Shown here piece after piece: positions 8,618 through 17,960 of a stretch of DNA of 64,000 nt. A program made the position numbers and the translations under genes. The DNA is from JALNZU01 sp964463695 (GTDB lineage Bacteria; Bacteroidota; Bacteroidia; Bacteroidales; F082). The DNA lies in contig CAYXCZ010000014.1 in assembly GCA_964463695.1 (NCBI GenBank), forward strand, positions 36,411-100,410, written 5' to 3'. The notes under the pieces are model-generated. The model worked only from the letters and a program-made list of their open reading frames with translations. It searched no databases and had not been told where the DNA came from. The first letter of the stretch is position 1. Each line of letters begins with the position of its first letter.

Positions 8618-9551
8618 GGTGAGAATTTTTAGAAAGTTTCTTATGCAACGACTTAAACCATTGAGGGGCAACTAAAGCAGCAAAAACAAACAATGCAGTG
8701 ACAAGTTTGAGGTCATTAGGGTTCAATCCCCAGCGCAGGGCGATAGCAATAAGTAAGCGGAACAAAATGGTGCCTAAGATCGTACCGGCAATTGCAATAC
8801 CTATGCTTGTTTTACCAACAAGTGCTTCGCCTATAATGATACTCGCCAGCCCCCATACCATCATTCCAATACCCATTTGAACATCAGCAAATCCTTGATA
8901 TTGAGCCAGTAATGCTCCTGACAAAGCAACTAATCCATTCGATAAGGCTAAACTGAAGATGATCATTTTATTGTTATTTACACCTTGTGCACGAACCATC
9001 TGAACATTATTTCCTGTTGCCCGAAGAACAGTTCCAAAGTGTGTCAACAGAAACTTATTAAGCAGCCAACCTATTAAAGCACAAAGTATTAAACTGCTAA
9101 TAAACACAGCCAGATCGATCAATGATACCTGCCAACCGAAAAATAGCAGATTCTTATTTCCATCAGTAAAGTCGAGTAACAACTTCTCAGGAATCTCAGA
9201 AACGGTTTTGGTGTCAAGTAAAGGGATGTTACTTCGTCCCATGATGCGCAGGTTAACAGAGTAAAGTGCTGTCATCATAAGTATTCCTGCCAATATTTCC
9301 TGAATTTTGAATTTTGTATATAATACTCCGGTAATAGATCCAGCTGCCATTCCTGCAATGAAAGCTAAAAATGTTGCAACCCATGGCGACCATCCCGAAC
9401 TTATCAATATTGCTGTTAGGGCTGCTCCTAAAGTGAGTGATCCATCAACAGTTATATCCGTAAACTTTATCATTCTGAAGCTGATAAGCATTCCGAGCGA
9501 CAGCAATGAAAGTATCAAACCTATTGTAAAAGCTCCTATAATTAGATTCAT
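8610..9551 (-). CDS. ABC transporter permease (LivH/RbsC type, TrpY-like)
   Basis: A 313-residue integral membrane protein with about eight or nine hydrophobic segments. It belongs to the branched-chain amino acid/sugar permease superfamily (PF02653). Cues are FTDITVDGSLTLGAALTA near the N-terminus and the conserved cytoplasmic loop ALSNGLVALSGALLAQYQGFADV, quoted here only as ALSNGLVALSGALLAQ. This N-terminal DITVDGSLTLG form is typical of permeases encoded with ABC_sub_bind proteins. The start overlaps the stop of the STAS gene by 4 bases, and the stop overlaps the ATPase start. The imported ligand is not shown by the sequence; aromatic amino acids are a precedent in relatives. Confidence 0.9.
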   Translation of the reverse strand: MNLIIGAFTIGLILSLLSLGMLISFRMIKFTDITVDGSLTLGAALTAILISSGWSPWVATFLAFIAGMAAGSITGVLYTKFKIQEILAGILMMTALYSVNLRIMGRSNIPLLDTKTVSEIPEKLLLDFTDGNKNLLFFGWQVSLIDLAVFISSLILCALIGWLLNKFLLTHFGTVLRATGNNVQMVRAQGVNNNKMIIFSLALSNGLVALSGALLAQYQGFADVQMGIGMMVWGLASIIIGEALVGKTSIGIAIAGTILGTILFRLLIAIALRWGLNPNDLKLVTALFVFAALVAPQWFKSLHKKLSKNSHHA

Positions 9552-10771
9552 TGTTTAGCCTCCTCTGGTTTTACAGATGCAAACCAAATTGCACCTCTGA
9601 TGAATGAACTTTCTCCCAATCCATTTCCAGGCCTGTTATCTTCAATAAGATGTAGTAAAGCCTTGGGAGGAGGTCCGTTTAAAAACTTTTGCACTTGCTC
9701 CTCCAGATTGATTTGGCCGTTTTGTAGTGGCTGGTATGGAAAAACAGCAGCATGTGCATGAATGGCTAAACCAGGTAAGGAAGATGGCGATTGATTTGAT
9801 CTGGAATTATTGATATCGAATGAATTAGAAGCAATTCCAACAACAAGTGCTTGTTCTTTTGCATGTATTCTTTCGCCGCTAAACGACAGCCAGTCACGCA
9901 TTTTTAATCCTGATGGCGGTTCGCTATCTCCAATTTTTGTTGGTGATTGGATTAGATGTGCCCCTACCAAACCATCAATTTCAGCCAAAATAACAAACAC
10001 AGTTTGACTTGCTGATTTAACAGCAAAAGTTTGCTTGACCAGATCTGAAAGCGTAACCGGTGTACCATCTTCATTGGGTGTAAATCGCAATAAATGAGAC
10101 ATTTCTCCTTCGGCATACCACGATTGAATAGCATATAAATCAGGAACATAATTCTCAAGCTTGAGTAAGTAATCTGGTTTACTTTTCTCCTCTGGGCGCT
10201 GATACACCACATTACCACATGCAGCAAGAAAATCTCCAAAAAGTAAGTTTTCAAAGGCTTCTGTTGAAACCGGGCTACCAATTCCAAGGCCGAACGTATT
10301 CGATGGAAAATGTAAATGTGTAATGTGGTCGGAATCAACCTTTTTCCATGGAATCCAATTCTCATTCTTCTTTATTGTCATTGGCTTGGTTACCGGGAGC
10401 GCATAACAGTTCTCAGGCAACTTTTCAACTTCATCTATTTCTGATGAAAATTCTTCATCAGGCTGCACTACGCTGGTTGTCAACCACATTCCAAAGCCAG
10501 TCATTTGCAAAGTACTAACTACAAATTCATTGGCATTGGTGATCTGAAATCGTCCGTTAAGCTTCATCAATTCTTTGTGAATACGAACAAGCGATCGTAT
10601 TCCGGCTGAGCTTAGGAAGTGTATTTCGGCTGCGTTGATAACCAATTCATGATCTCCATTGCGTATATAGCCAAGAAACGTATCAGTGAAATAATCGCTC
10701 CAGGAAGCATCAAGGCGTCCAACAGCGTTTATATGAAGTATTTTTCCCTTTTTTAATGCGTTAAGTTCCAT
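9548..10771 (-). CDS. STAS-domain protein inside an ABC operon
   Basis: Residues 1-105 are a STAS domain with LSSAGIR, the same seven residues as in the STAS-kinase at 1753-3978, including the candidate phosphoserine. Residues about 125-280 align with the unrecognised second domain of that protein (GLGIGSPVST, FGDFLAACGN, HLLRFTP). The remaining 120 residues have no recognised motif (MRDWLSFSGE, ALVVGIASNS). There is no signal peptide or membrane segment, so it should be cytoplasmic. It lies 11 bases after the binding-protein gene and overlaps the permease start by 4 bases, firmly within the transporter operon. I infer that it senses phosphorylation state or controls transport; this is untested. 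STAS proteins are not a usual part of this ABC family. Confidence 0.8.
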   Translation of the reverse strand: MELNALKKGKILHINAVGRLDASWSDYFTDTFLGYIRNGDHELVINAAEIHFLSSAGIRSLVRIHKELMKLNGRFQITNANEFVVSTLQMTGFGMWLTTSVVQPDEEFSSEIDEVEKLPENCYALPVTKPMTIKKNENWIPWKKVDSDHITHLHFPSNTFGLGIGSPVSTEAFENLLFGDFLAACGNVVYQRPEEKSKPDYLLKLENYVPDLYAIQSWYAEGEMSHLLRFTPNEDGTPVTLSDLVKQTFAVKSASQTVFVILAEIDGLVGAHLIQSPTKIGDSEPPSGLKMRDWLSFSGERIHAKEQALVVGIASNSFDINNSRSNQSPSSLPGLAIHAHAAVFPYQPLQNGQINLEEQVQKFLNGPPPKALLHLIEDNRPGNGLGESSFIRGAIWFASVKPEEAKQ

Positions 10772-10782
10772 TGTGATTCCTT

Positions 10783-13683
10783 TTATTTTTGAGTAAAAAC
10801 GACGGCTTTACTTCGTAGTGATTCAGACAATTTAATACCATAAGTCTGAATCTTTTCAGGGTTATACATAAATTTTTCTGATTGGGTATTGCTGAAAGGT
10901 ATGTCATTTGGTGAAGTGCCCCGAAGTATCTGAACTGCTTTCTCAGCTGCTTCTAATCCGGCATCATAATAATCGCGTGCCAGGCAAATTGTACCCCCAT
11001 CCCTCATTTGATCACTGTCGAATACATAAACCGGCATCCCATTATCAGCAGCTTTTCTGGCAATGAGTGCAAAACCTGGTCGTGTCATGTTATCAACTAT
11101 CTGACAGACAAGCTGAATATCCTTATGGCAAAGTTCAATAGCAGCCTGAGAAACATCAGCACTTGATGTAACCGGTACCGCAACAAGAGTTATTCCATAT
11201 GATGCTAATGCATCCTTGAACCAATCTTTGTACAAAACGCTATTGATCTCAGCAGGGGTAAATAATGTTCCAACACTTTTACAATCAGGCATGGTTTCAT
11301 TAATAATACGTGCCATTCCATCGAAAGGTGAACGTGTTGTTATACCTGTTACATTTGGTAAATGATCCGTCTCTGATTTCCCTGCGCCGGCTTTAACAGC
11401 ATCGCCTACTCCAGTAAAAACAATTTTTGTGTCAGCACCAGCTTGTCTTAATGCTGCCTGAAGACTCGGTGTTGAAATAACCATAAGCAAATCAACCTGA
11501 TCTGCTTTTACTGTTGTCATAATGCTTGATAATGTGGACATATCACCTTGTGCATTTAAAGTTCTAACCACATAATCAACTCCTTCTTTCATTCCTGAAC
11601 GTGCAATTCCGTCGATCAAACCTTCATGGCATCGTTCAGAAAACTCTGTTTCACTGTATTGTACTATACTAAGTTTTAAAGACTTAGCTTGTTGTGTATT
11701 TGATTTCAACTTTTTAGGATCAATCCTTGTGTGCGTTTCTGTTTCTGAAAGTGGCAGCAGTTTAGGAGGTACTCCTGCAAGTACTTTCGCAACAAGTTTA
11801 CCTGATTGCATACCCCAATCAGTGAAGCTATCGCCTAATGCACCTGTCGCACCTTGTTCAACAAGCTGAGGTTCTGTAGCAAATATGGGGATTCCAGCGG
11901 GCTCTGCTACTCTGTGAATTGCAGCAAAACCTGTGTTTACCAAATTATCAGCCGAAACAATAATGGCTTTCGCACCGCGCTGCAGAATTGCTTGTGTTGC
12001 TAATCCTAGTTCAGTAACATTTGAGGCTGTAGCTTCGACCAGTTTCAGTTTCTTTGATTTAATAACTTCCCGTAATGTTTCTACCGAGAGTACCGAATTC
12101 ATTTGTGAAGCATCATAAACTATTCCAAATGTTTTCAAACCTGGATCGTACTTAAGTGCCATCTCAACCAGATCATTCAATGGGGGGTTGTCATGAACAC
12201 CACAAATATTATCGGGTCGGCCATTAGCAAATACCCTCAACCTTGTTGGATTGCTTGTAACTGTAAGAACAACAGGTATTTCTTTGACTTTGCTTGCAAT
12301 AGCCATCATTGCTGGAGTTGTAACCGAAACGATGACATCAGGTTTTTCACGCATTACAGCTTCAATAATTTGAGGAAGTTGCGCAATTTCTCCCTGAGCA
12401 CTATAGCTTTTCATCTGGTAATCAACTCCTTCAACCAAGCCACTCCATTGCATTCCAGCTTCAACACCTTTTACCGCTTCTTCGAGTAAACGATTTTCAA
12501 CCAGGGTAATAACTGCAACTTTTGCAGGTCGTCCATTCTTTACACTAATATGTTGATAAGAATCTGCTTTCAAAAGCATTTCGGGAGTTACCGTAATACC
12601 TTTGCTGGCTATTGATTCAAAATCGAGAATGACGCGCTCTTTCTCAGCAGTAGCTGTAACTTTTGGCAGCAAGGCACTAATAGAATCAGTAATTTTCCAT
12701 TTGCTTCCAAGTTGAGACAACAATGATTTATTAATTTCAAGTTGCTCAGGGATAATGTTTTCAATGCGAAACTCAGAAGGTTTCTTTCCATTCAAAATAG
12801 CTATGACGATATCTGCCGTATATTTTCCGACTGTATAATAATCGGCTCCGAGACCGAATAAGGCACCTGATTTGGCGTCGGTTGGATCATTGGTAAAGAC
12901 AGGTATTCCATTCTGTTTTGCCAGATTTACAATCATTAAAGAGGAAGCATTTGCCACTGTGTCGCCTCCTATCCAAATGGCTTCCACACCTTTAGAGAAG
13001 AGTGACCGCGCTGCCTCTGATACTTCGGAGGTGTTGGTTGCAACAGCCTCAATAAGAGTTATTCCTAACTCCTTGCAGGCCAGACGGGCTTCCAATATAC
13101 AGGCTTCTGAGCATTGCTCACCGGGATTCCAAACCACACCAACTTTTTTTATAGAAGGATTTAGTTCTTTTAAAATTCTGAATGCTTTTTGGACAGGCTG
13201 AAAGGTCCCAACGCCTGCCAAATAAGGAGGATGCATGGAAGGCTCTTTGCCAAAAATACCTACTCCAGCTCCAAAAGGGTCGGTGACAGCACCAAAAACA
13301 TGTGTTTTTTGCGTATGTTGGTTGGCTTTGGCAAAAGTTTGTAAAGCAATTGTACTGGACGTTATGACGATTTCGCTGGAGCCATTTGTAAGTTCTTTAG
13401 CAATGGTGTTAGCTGTTGTGAGGTCGCCAAGTGCATTGAAAAGCTTTATGTTCTGTCGGTTTTCAGCTAAAAAACCTGCTGCCTGCAAACCATCCAAAAT
13501 TCCTTCTACATGCCTGTCTAGCAGTGGTGTTGATGAAATCTGCATGATAGCAAGCTGAGGAAGCTTTTTTGATTCGTCTGATTTTCCAACCTTCCGCTGC
13601 TCAAGATCTGAGAGCAATAGAATAGCAGATGCGCCGGTAATTAATGCTATTGCTAACCATAAGTCTTTGATAATGTTTTTCAT
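10783..13683 (-). CDS. Triple-domain ABC substrate-binding protein (PF04392 type)
   Basis: The 966-residue protein has an N-terminal hydrophobic segment (about 7-25, no lipobox) and three tandem ABC_sub_bind-like periplasmic domains, roughly residues 43-335, 385-650 and 668-945. Each repeats the same plan: a first strand followed by a G[IL].DG[LI]-type helix (GILDGLQAAGF, GVEAGMQWSGL, GLIDGIARSGM), an NAQGD/SAQGE-type segment, I.TTS/VVSVTTP/VISTPS, a hinge with NSVL, and a late IPVF/IPIF/MPVY strand. The family's usual length is about 320 residues with one domain. This class binds aromatic amino acids or related small ligands outside the membrane. It is the first gene of the operon with STAS, permease and ATPase. 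Three sites on one anchored chain could raise local capture or bind different ligands. Confidence 0.88.
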   Translation of the reverse strand: MKNIIKDLWLAIALITGASAILLLSDLEQRKVGKSDESKKLPQLAIMQISSTPLLDRHVEGILDGLQAAGFLAENRQNIKLFNALGDLTTANTIAKELTNGSSEIVITSSTIALQTFAKANQHTQKTHVFGAVTDPFGAGVGIFGKEPSMHPPYLAGVGTFQPVQKAFRILKELNPSIKKVGVVWNPGEQCSEACILEARLACKELGITLIEAVATNTSEVSEAARSLFSKGVEAIWIGGDTVANASSLMIVNLAKQNGIPVFTNDPTDAKSGALFGLGADYYTVGKYTADIVIAILNGKKPSEFRIENIIPEQLEINKSLLSQLGSKWKITDSISALLPKVTATAEKERVILDFESIASKGITVTPEMLLKADSYQHISVKNGRPAKVAVITLVENRLLEEAVKGVEAGMQWSGLVEGVDYQMKSYSAQGEIAQLPQIIEAVMREKPDVIVSVTTPAMMAIASKVKEIPVVLTVTSNPTRLRVFANGRPDNICGVHDNPPLNDLVEMALKYDPGLKTFGIVYDASQMNSVLSVETLREVIKSKKLKLVEATASNVTELGLATQAILQRGAKAIIVSADNLVNTGFAAIHRVAEPAGIPIFATEPQLVEQGATGALGDSFTDWGMQSGKLVAKVLAGVPPKLLPLSETETHTRIDPKKLKSNTQQAKSLKLSIVQYSETEFSERCHEGLIDGIARSGMKEGVDYVVRTLNAQGDMSTLSSIMTTVKADQVDLLMVISTPSLQAALRQAGADTKIVFTGVGDAVKAGAGKSETDHLPNVTGITTRSPFDGMARIINETMPDCKSVGTLFTPAEINSVLYKDWFKDALASYGITLVAVPVTSSADVSQAAIELCHKDIQLVCQIVDNMTRPGFALIARKAADNGMPVYVFDSDQMRDGGTICLARDYYDAGLEAAEKAVQILRGTSPNDIPFSNTQSEKFMYNPEKIQTYGIKLSESLRSKAVVFTQK

Positions 13684-13739
13684 AACACGACATTAAGTAT
13701 AACAAATACTTCACTTAATTAAAATAGTGACCATGACAA

Positions 13740-16688
13740 TTAATTCCCCAGAAGCTTCACAGAAAACATCCACTGATCCTGAGGTAAATATGACTTTTCA
13801 TATTTCTGAGCATAACCTACCGACCAGGTTGTTTTCAAATATGAAAACAGAACCAATTCAAGATCAACCTGTATCCCTGCATTGAATCTGTTTCTGGTTA
13901 AATCTGAATCAGAAAAATTAGAGATTAGATGTGTCCCAAAGAGCGATGACTTGATATAAGTAGGATATAGCCATGTGGTTCCAACGTTTCTAAGCCGAAT
14001 GGGTTTCAGGTTTAATTCTGCCATTGTTTTAACAAAATTATGTGCGCTAATATCATCAATATCAACACCTGGAAATGCCAGAATCTTACGATACTGATCA
14101 GCAGGTTGCCAATCAACATAGTTATTTCTAAATCCACCAAAGTAAAAAGTTGAAAAAGAAGAGCCTTTTTTACCAAATGATTGTCCAACGCTATTACGTA
14201 TCCAAAAGCTGGTGTTGCGGATAGCTGGTATCAGCCACCCGATATGCTGTTCTGAAATTAGTGATGGATACACACTTCCGTTGGCTATATAGCTGTATCC
14301 TGTCAAGTCCCATTTATAACCTTTTTCGTCTTCAACACCTCCCAGGCTTCGGCGCAATTTTGATACTCCAGCTTCAAAAGAAACACTTTGAAAATTCCGA
14401 ATGGGAGAAGCAATATTTTGAAATTGCGGAAGTACTTCAAGATCACCATAATGTGTTGCACCAAAACCATAATATGTTTTAAATGGCGTCTTTAAAGTTG
14501 ACGTTTTATGATAGGAGAATCCTAAAGAATACCCAGCCCTGCTGCGTTTTGTTGGTCCAAATAAATCATAAAAATCGGTTTTATTATAGGTTGCATTAAA
14601 GCTCCACAACCAAATGTCCCATTCTAACTGTCCGTGAAACTTTTGCTTATCCTTGTATGTACTCCATGGAGATCCTCCCAGAAACAAGTTTATATTTGAT
14701 AGTCCGATTCGGTCGCGCCAGTTTAACCGATAGCCCAAGGCAACGGTTTCTTTGAAACCACTTATATCGGGAAACGCACCTGAAAGCGACATATTCCTTA
14801 TTGGTCGGTAGGATGTTTCTTCCATCTTTAAAGAGTCTATATTCACTTTTGAGGCAGGTTTAAGTGAGTAAGCTTTTATCTGAGGATTCTTTTCATAAGC
14901 CAGATTTCCTAAATAATTGATGGAATTGGCATCTGTTAATACCTCCAATGGTATAATTCCGGGTAACATGCCATTTCTATGAAATTTCAGTACAAATAAT
15001 GAGTCATTGCTCAGTTGCTGGGGCACAAACAAACCACTTTCGTCATTCGACAATAACTCAAACGATTTATCTTTCAATGATATACGCCAGATATTTGAAA
15101 CTCCTGTATAATATGAAGTTCCGATAAGATATTGATCATCATTTGAAAACTTAAATTGAGTGAGGGTATTTTCTTCAGATTTATAAAGTGTTTCATATTC
15201 CCTCACCCCTATTTCCAACTGTTTAATGTCAAACATAATCAATGATTGTTCTCCACGAATTCCTGTAAGTGTAGCTGTTAATTTTGAACCATCATGTGAA
15301 ACTGAGAGATCGAGTACCGACCGTCCAAACTCGGAGGTGTACATCGGAACAGTTTCGTTGTATGGATGTGGAATTTTAACAATCGAAGCATAACCATTAT
15401 CATGCCTAACTCCCCAGATACATCTGTTCGTACTGTCATAGACCAGATTCCCTGTCCTAGACCGCTTTATAAGTGTTTTTTTCTTACCTGATTTCACATC
15501 AACCTGAACCAAACTACGGTATTTACTGTTCTGTTCACTCAGAAAAACAAGTCTGTCTTTTGGGTCGTAGGTTAAATAAGTCACCGAATAAAGCATAGGC
15601 GAATCAAGGGTAGCAAGTTTGCGGATTTCTCCTGATGCCACATCAAGTTCAATAATTTTTGAAATTGCTCCGGGACTATTGGTAGCCGCATAAATTTTAC
15701 CTGTTGCACCATCATAACCAATGTTAGAAAAGCTTCCTTGTGGTTCGTTCGTTAGACTTCGAAATGAAGTTAGCGGATATTCCTTTATAAGGTTAATATT
15801 AGCTGTTTGAAACTCCTTTTCAAAATTGATCCAGTCTTTCCAAGCACTGCTTACCGGCTTACCAAATACTTTTTTAAACTGTCGTGCGTAAAATGCCTTG
15901 CTATCATCAGTTCGGTTGTAAAGAGCTTTAACTTTATCATCACCATATTCCTGAGCAAGATATGTAACAAAACGGGTTCCATAGAGATAGGAATTTGCTC
16001 CAACTTGAAAATCAATGGTAGAACCTTCAGTTTCAAGGCCAATGACTGAATATAATGGATAGTTTTCGTTGATGATACTTCTGAAATACATCTCATCATA
16101 CGGCCCCAAGGCTCTCCCCAATCCTCCTGAAGTCCAGGTTTCAAGATAGCAGGCGATACCTTCGTGATACCAGCGCGGAGCATACCATCGCGGGGTAGTC
16201 AAGTAACTCCAGAAAGCAGTTATCGGGATATGCTCATCTCGACGGATTTTTCCAAAAAGAGCTTTACGCCAAAAGTTGTCAGTTTTGTTTGGCTTGTCGG
16301 CTAATGTAATATGCGTGAGCTCATGTGCAAAAAGCCATTGAAAACGTTCACTGGAAGGCGTGATACTGAAAGCAAAATTAAAGGGTGAAATCCCTAAAAC
16401 AATCATATTGAATGGCATCACCATTGCACCACCATGACCGTCATCTTCAAAATCGGTGAGCATCACGTATGTTTTCTTATGGTCGTAGCCCCATTGCTTT
16501 TCATGAAATTCGAGCCCATTATGAAATGTTCGTGCCACATGAGGCATCAGAAATGAATACCGTTTTCCAAAATAGATCAATTCCATTTCATCGGTCCTGA
16601 AGCGATTGATCTTTTGACCAAAAAGCATCGTTGCCGCTCCTGTAAAGAGAAGCAGCAACCACATTTTACGACTTAATTTTAATCTCAT
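13740..16688 (-). CDS. Large secreted metalloprotease / beta-propeller / barrel protein
   Basis: The 982-residue protein starts with a signal peptide (MRLKLSRKMWLLLLFTG...FGQ). A gluzincin-type zinc site follows: FAHELTHI near residue 123 with a downstream glutamate in WYHEGIACYLE near 178. Residues about 310-600 contain TolB/WD40-like propeller repeats (LDVASGEIRKLA, VDVKSGKKKTLI, SHDGSKLTATLTG). From about 640 to the end the strand pattern resembles an outer-membrane beta-barrel (GYSLGFSYHKTS, FSVKLLGN at the C-terminus). This suggests a surface-associated protease or processing factor anchored in the outer membrane. It lies 56 bases upstream of the triple binding-protein gene on the same strand, so read-through into that operon is possible. 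The exact family name is not recognised. Confidence 0.78.
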   Translation of the reverse strand: MRLKLSRKMWLLLLFTGAATMLFGQKINRFRTDEMELIYFGKRYSFLMPHVARTFHNGLEFHEKQWGYDHKKTYVMLTDFEDDGHGGAMVMPFNMIVLGISPFNFAFSITPSSERFQWLFAHELTHITLADKPNKTDNFWRKALFGKIRRDEHIPITAFWSYLTTPRWYAPRWYHEGIACYLETWTSGGLGRALGPYDEMYFRSIINENYPLYSVIGLETEGSTIDFQVGANSYLYGTRFVTYLAQEYGDDKVKALYNRTDDSKAFYARQFKKVFGKPVSSAWKDWINFEKEFQTANINLIKEYPLTSFRSLTNEPQGSFSNIGYDGATGKIYAATNSPGAISKIIELDVASGEIRKLATLDSPMLYSVTYLTYDPKDRLVFLSEQNSKYRSLVQVDVKSGKKKTLIKRSRTGNLVYDSTNRCIWGVRHDNGYASIVKIPHPYNETVPMYTSEFGRSVLDLSVSHDGSKLTATLTGIRGEQSLIMFDIKQLEIGVREYETLYKSEENTLTQFKFSNDDQYLIGTSYYTGVSNIWRISLKDKSFELLSNDESGLFVPQQLSNDSLFVLKFHRNGMLPGIIPLEVLTDANSINYLGNLAYEKNPQIKAYSLKPASKVNIDSLKMEETSYRPIRNMSLSGAFPDISGFKETVALGYRLNWRDRIGLSNINLFLGGSPWSTYKDKQKFHGQLEWDIWLWSFNATYNKTDFYDLFGPTKRSRAGYSLGFSYHKTSTLKTPFKTYYGFGATHYGDLEVLPQFQNIASPIRNFQSVSFEAGVSKLRRSLGGVEDEKGYKWDLTGYSYIANGSVYPSLISEQHIGWLIPAIRNTSFWIRNSVGQSFGKKGSSFSTFYFGGFRNNYVDWQPADQYRKILAFPGVDIDDISAHNFVKTMAELNLKPIRLRNVGTTWLYPTYIKSSLFGTHLISNFSDSDLTRNRFNAGIQVDLELVLFSYLKTTWSVGYAQKYEKSYLPQDQWMFSVKLLGN

Positions 16689-16787
16689 CTGTTTGATTTA
16701 TTGGTTTAAACAAAACTTCAAAAACACAGAACACTATGAATAGAACACTTCTGGATAATGAGAACTTATCTTCTCCATGATCTACCT

Positions 16788-17828
16788 TTAATTCCCCGAT
16801 ACAACTTCTATTTTGTCATTATTTAATAAAATTACCAAATCCAAACCAGAATTACTAAATAACCTGGTGTATTCAAAACCCAAACTTTCTTCACTTAAAA
16901 GGTGTGATTCAACAATGTCAACATAACCTATTGCATCGGTGCCTAAAGTAAAATCGATAACATTAATCATAGCACCACCTAAAATATGAATGGAGTTATT
17001 CACTTCAATATTGAGTTGATCGAAGCTATGCAAATTCAGACTACTCTCCGATTTATCAGAAAAATGATTCTTGAGCTTTTTAACATCTTCATTATAATAT
17101 CCCAGCAATTGGGATTTTACACGTGTTTCAGCCATTAATTCTTTCACTCCTTCTTTATCATTTCTTAGTTTCATCTCATCTAAATAGGTCAATACGGGCT
17201 TATTGTGTGTAAAAATGGCTGCTTGAAGCATATTTAAATACAGGATATCATGTGCATCAGCCAGGCGTTGGGTTAATATCTCTTCGCTCTGAAGAAAAGT
17301 TTCAATAGCATTCATATAATTCAACATAACACTATTCTGTGCCTGAATGCGGGCTATAGCGTTTTGTGCCATATTAAGATATTCAATAATAGGCACTTCA
17401 GCTTGTCCGTCAATATCTAAAATCACATTAAGTGCATATAAAATGTCCTCACGCGCTAGTTCCAGAAATTGGGAAAAGGTTTTTAAAGCATCGGAATAGG
17501 GATAATATGTTTTCTGGAATTCAGGCACTGAATCTGTCAATGCGAGCACATGGCCAAGATCGTTTTGAGTATTCAAGGATTGATAATAATAAATCAACAA
17601 ATACTTTTCATATTGAAGCCGTTTCACTGAATCTTCAACAAGCTCGTTCCTTAAAAGTAAATCGTTCTGTGTAACTTTTACATTTCGATAGCGATCAACC
17701 TTACCTATTGTCCCGGCTAACTGATTGTTTGTACCTTTAAATGTTTCCAATCTGATGCCAACTAAAATTCCTAAAAGAAGTGCGATGATGAAAACAAAAC
17801 TGAACTGAATGGGTGATAACTTCTTCAT
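16788..17828 (-). CDS. Tandem paralogue A: membrane-anchored family of unknown function
   Basis: This is the most divergent and most distal of four tandem paralogues (16788-21428). It has a short basic N-terminus (MKKLSPIQ), one hydrophobic segment (about 9-26), then the family signature LAGTIGKVDRYRNVK. A helical core follows: LLRNELVEDS, KYLLIYYYQSL, KTYYPYSDAL, AREDILYAL, YLNMAQNAIARI, DAHDILYLN, NKPVLTYLD. The C-terminal tail is unlike the other three copies. No lipobox or signal cleavage site is seen, so it is probably anchored in the inner membrane with its core in the periplasm. No enzymatic motif is visible and I do not recognise the family. It ends 99 bases before the metalloprotease gene on the same strand. 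Confidence 0.75.
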   Translation of the reverse strand: MKKLSPIQFSFVFIIALLLGILVGIRLETFKGTNNQLAGTIGKVDRYRNVKVTQNDLLLRNELVEDSVKRLQYEKYLLIYYYQSLNTQNDLGHVLALTDSVPEFQKTYYPYSDALKTFSQFLELAREDILYALNVILDIDGQAEVPIIEYLNMAQNAIARIQAQNSVMLNYMNAIETFLQSEEILTQRLADAHDILYLNMLQAAIFTHNKPVLTYLDEMKLRNDKEGVKELMAETRVKSQLLGYYNEDVKKLKNHFSDKSESSLNLHSFDQLNIEVNNSIHILGGAMINVIDFTLGTDAIGYVDIVESHLLSEESLGFEYTRLFSNSGLDLVILLNNDKIEVVSGN

Positions 17829-17960
17829 AATTGTTTAGAATGTATTTTACACCAAAAAAATATACTTACATCTCTTAATGAGCTAAATTTACGCTACCAA
17901 TTCAGAATATTTCAAGAGCCAATAGTGTTTCTTTATTAATCAGCCTTGTAACTGAAAAAA

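Noticed and set aside
8718..8745. GGGTTCAATCCCC-like sequence resembling a tRNA T-arm
   Set aside because: Sits within the ABC permease coding sequence and no acceptor, D or anticodon arms can be folded around it.
8610..9551. Assignment of the ABC operon to branched-chain amino acid (LivFGHM) uptake
   Set aside because: The permease superfamily is shared, but there is only one permease and one ATPase, and the binding protein has PF04392-type features, which fit the TrpXYZ-like group better.
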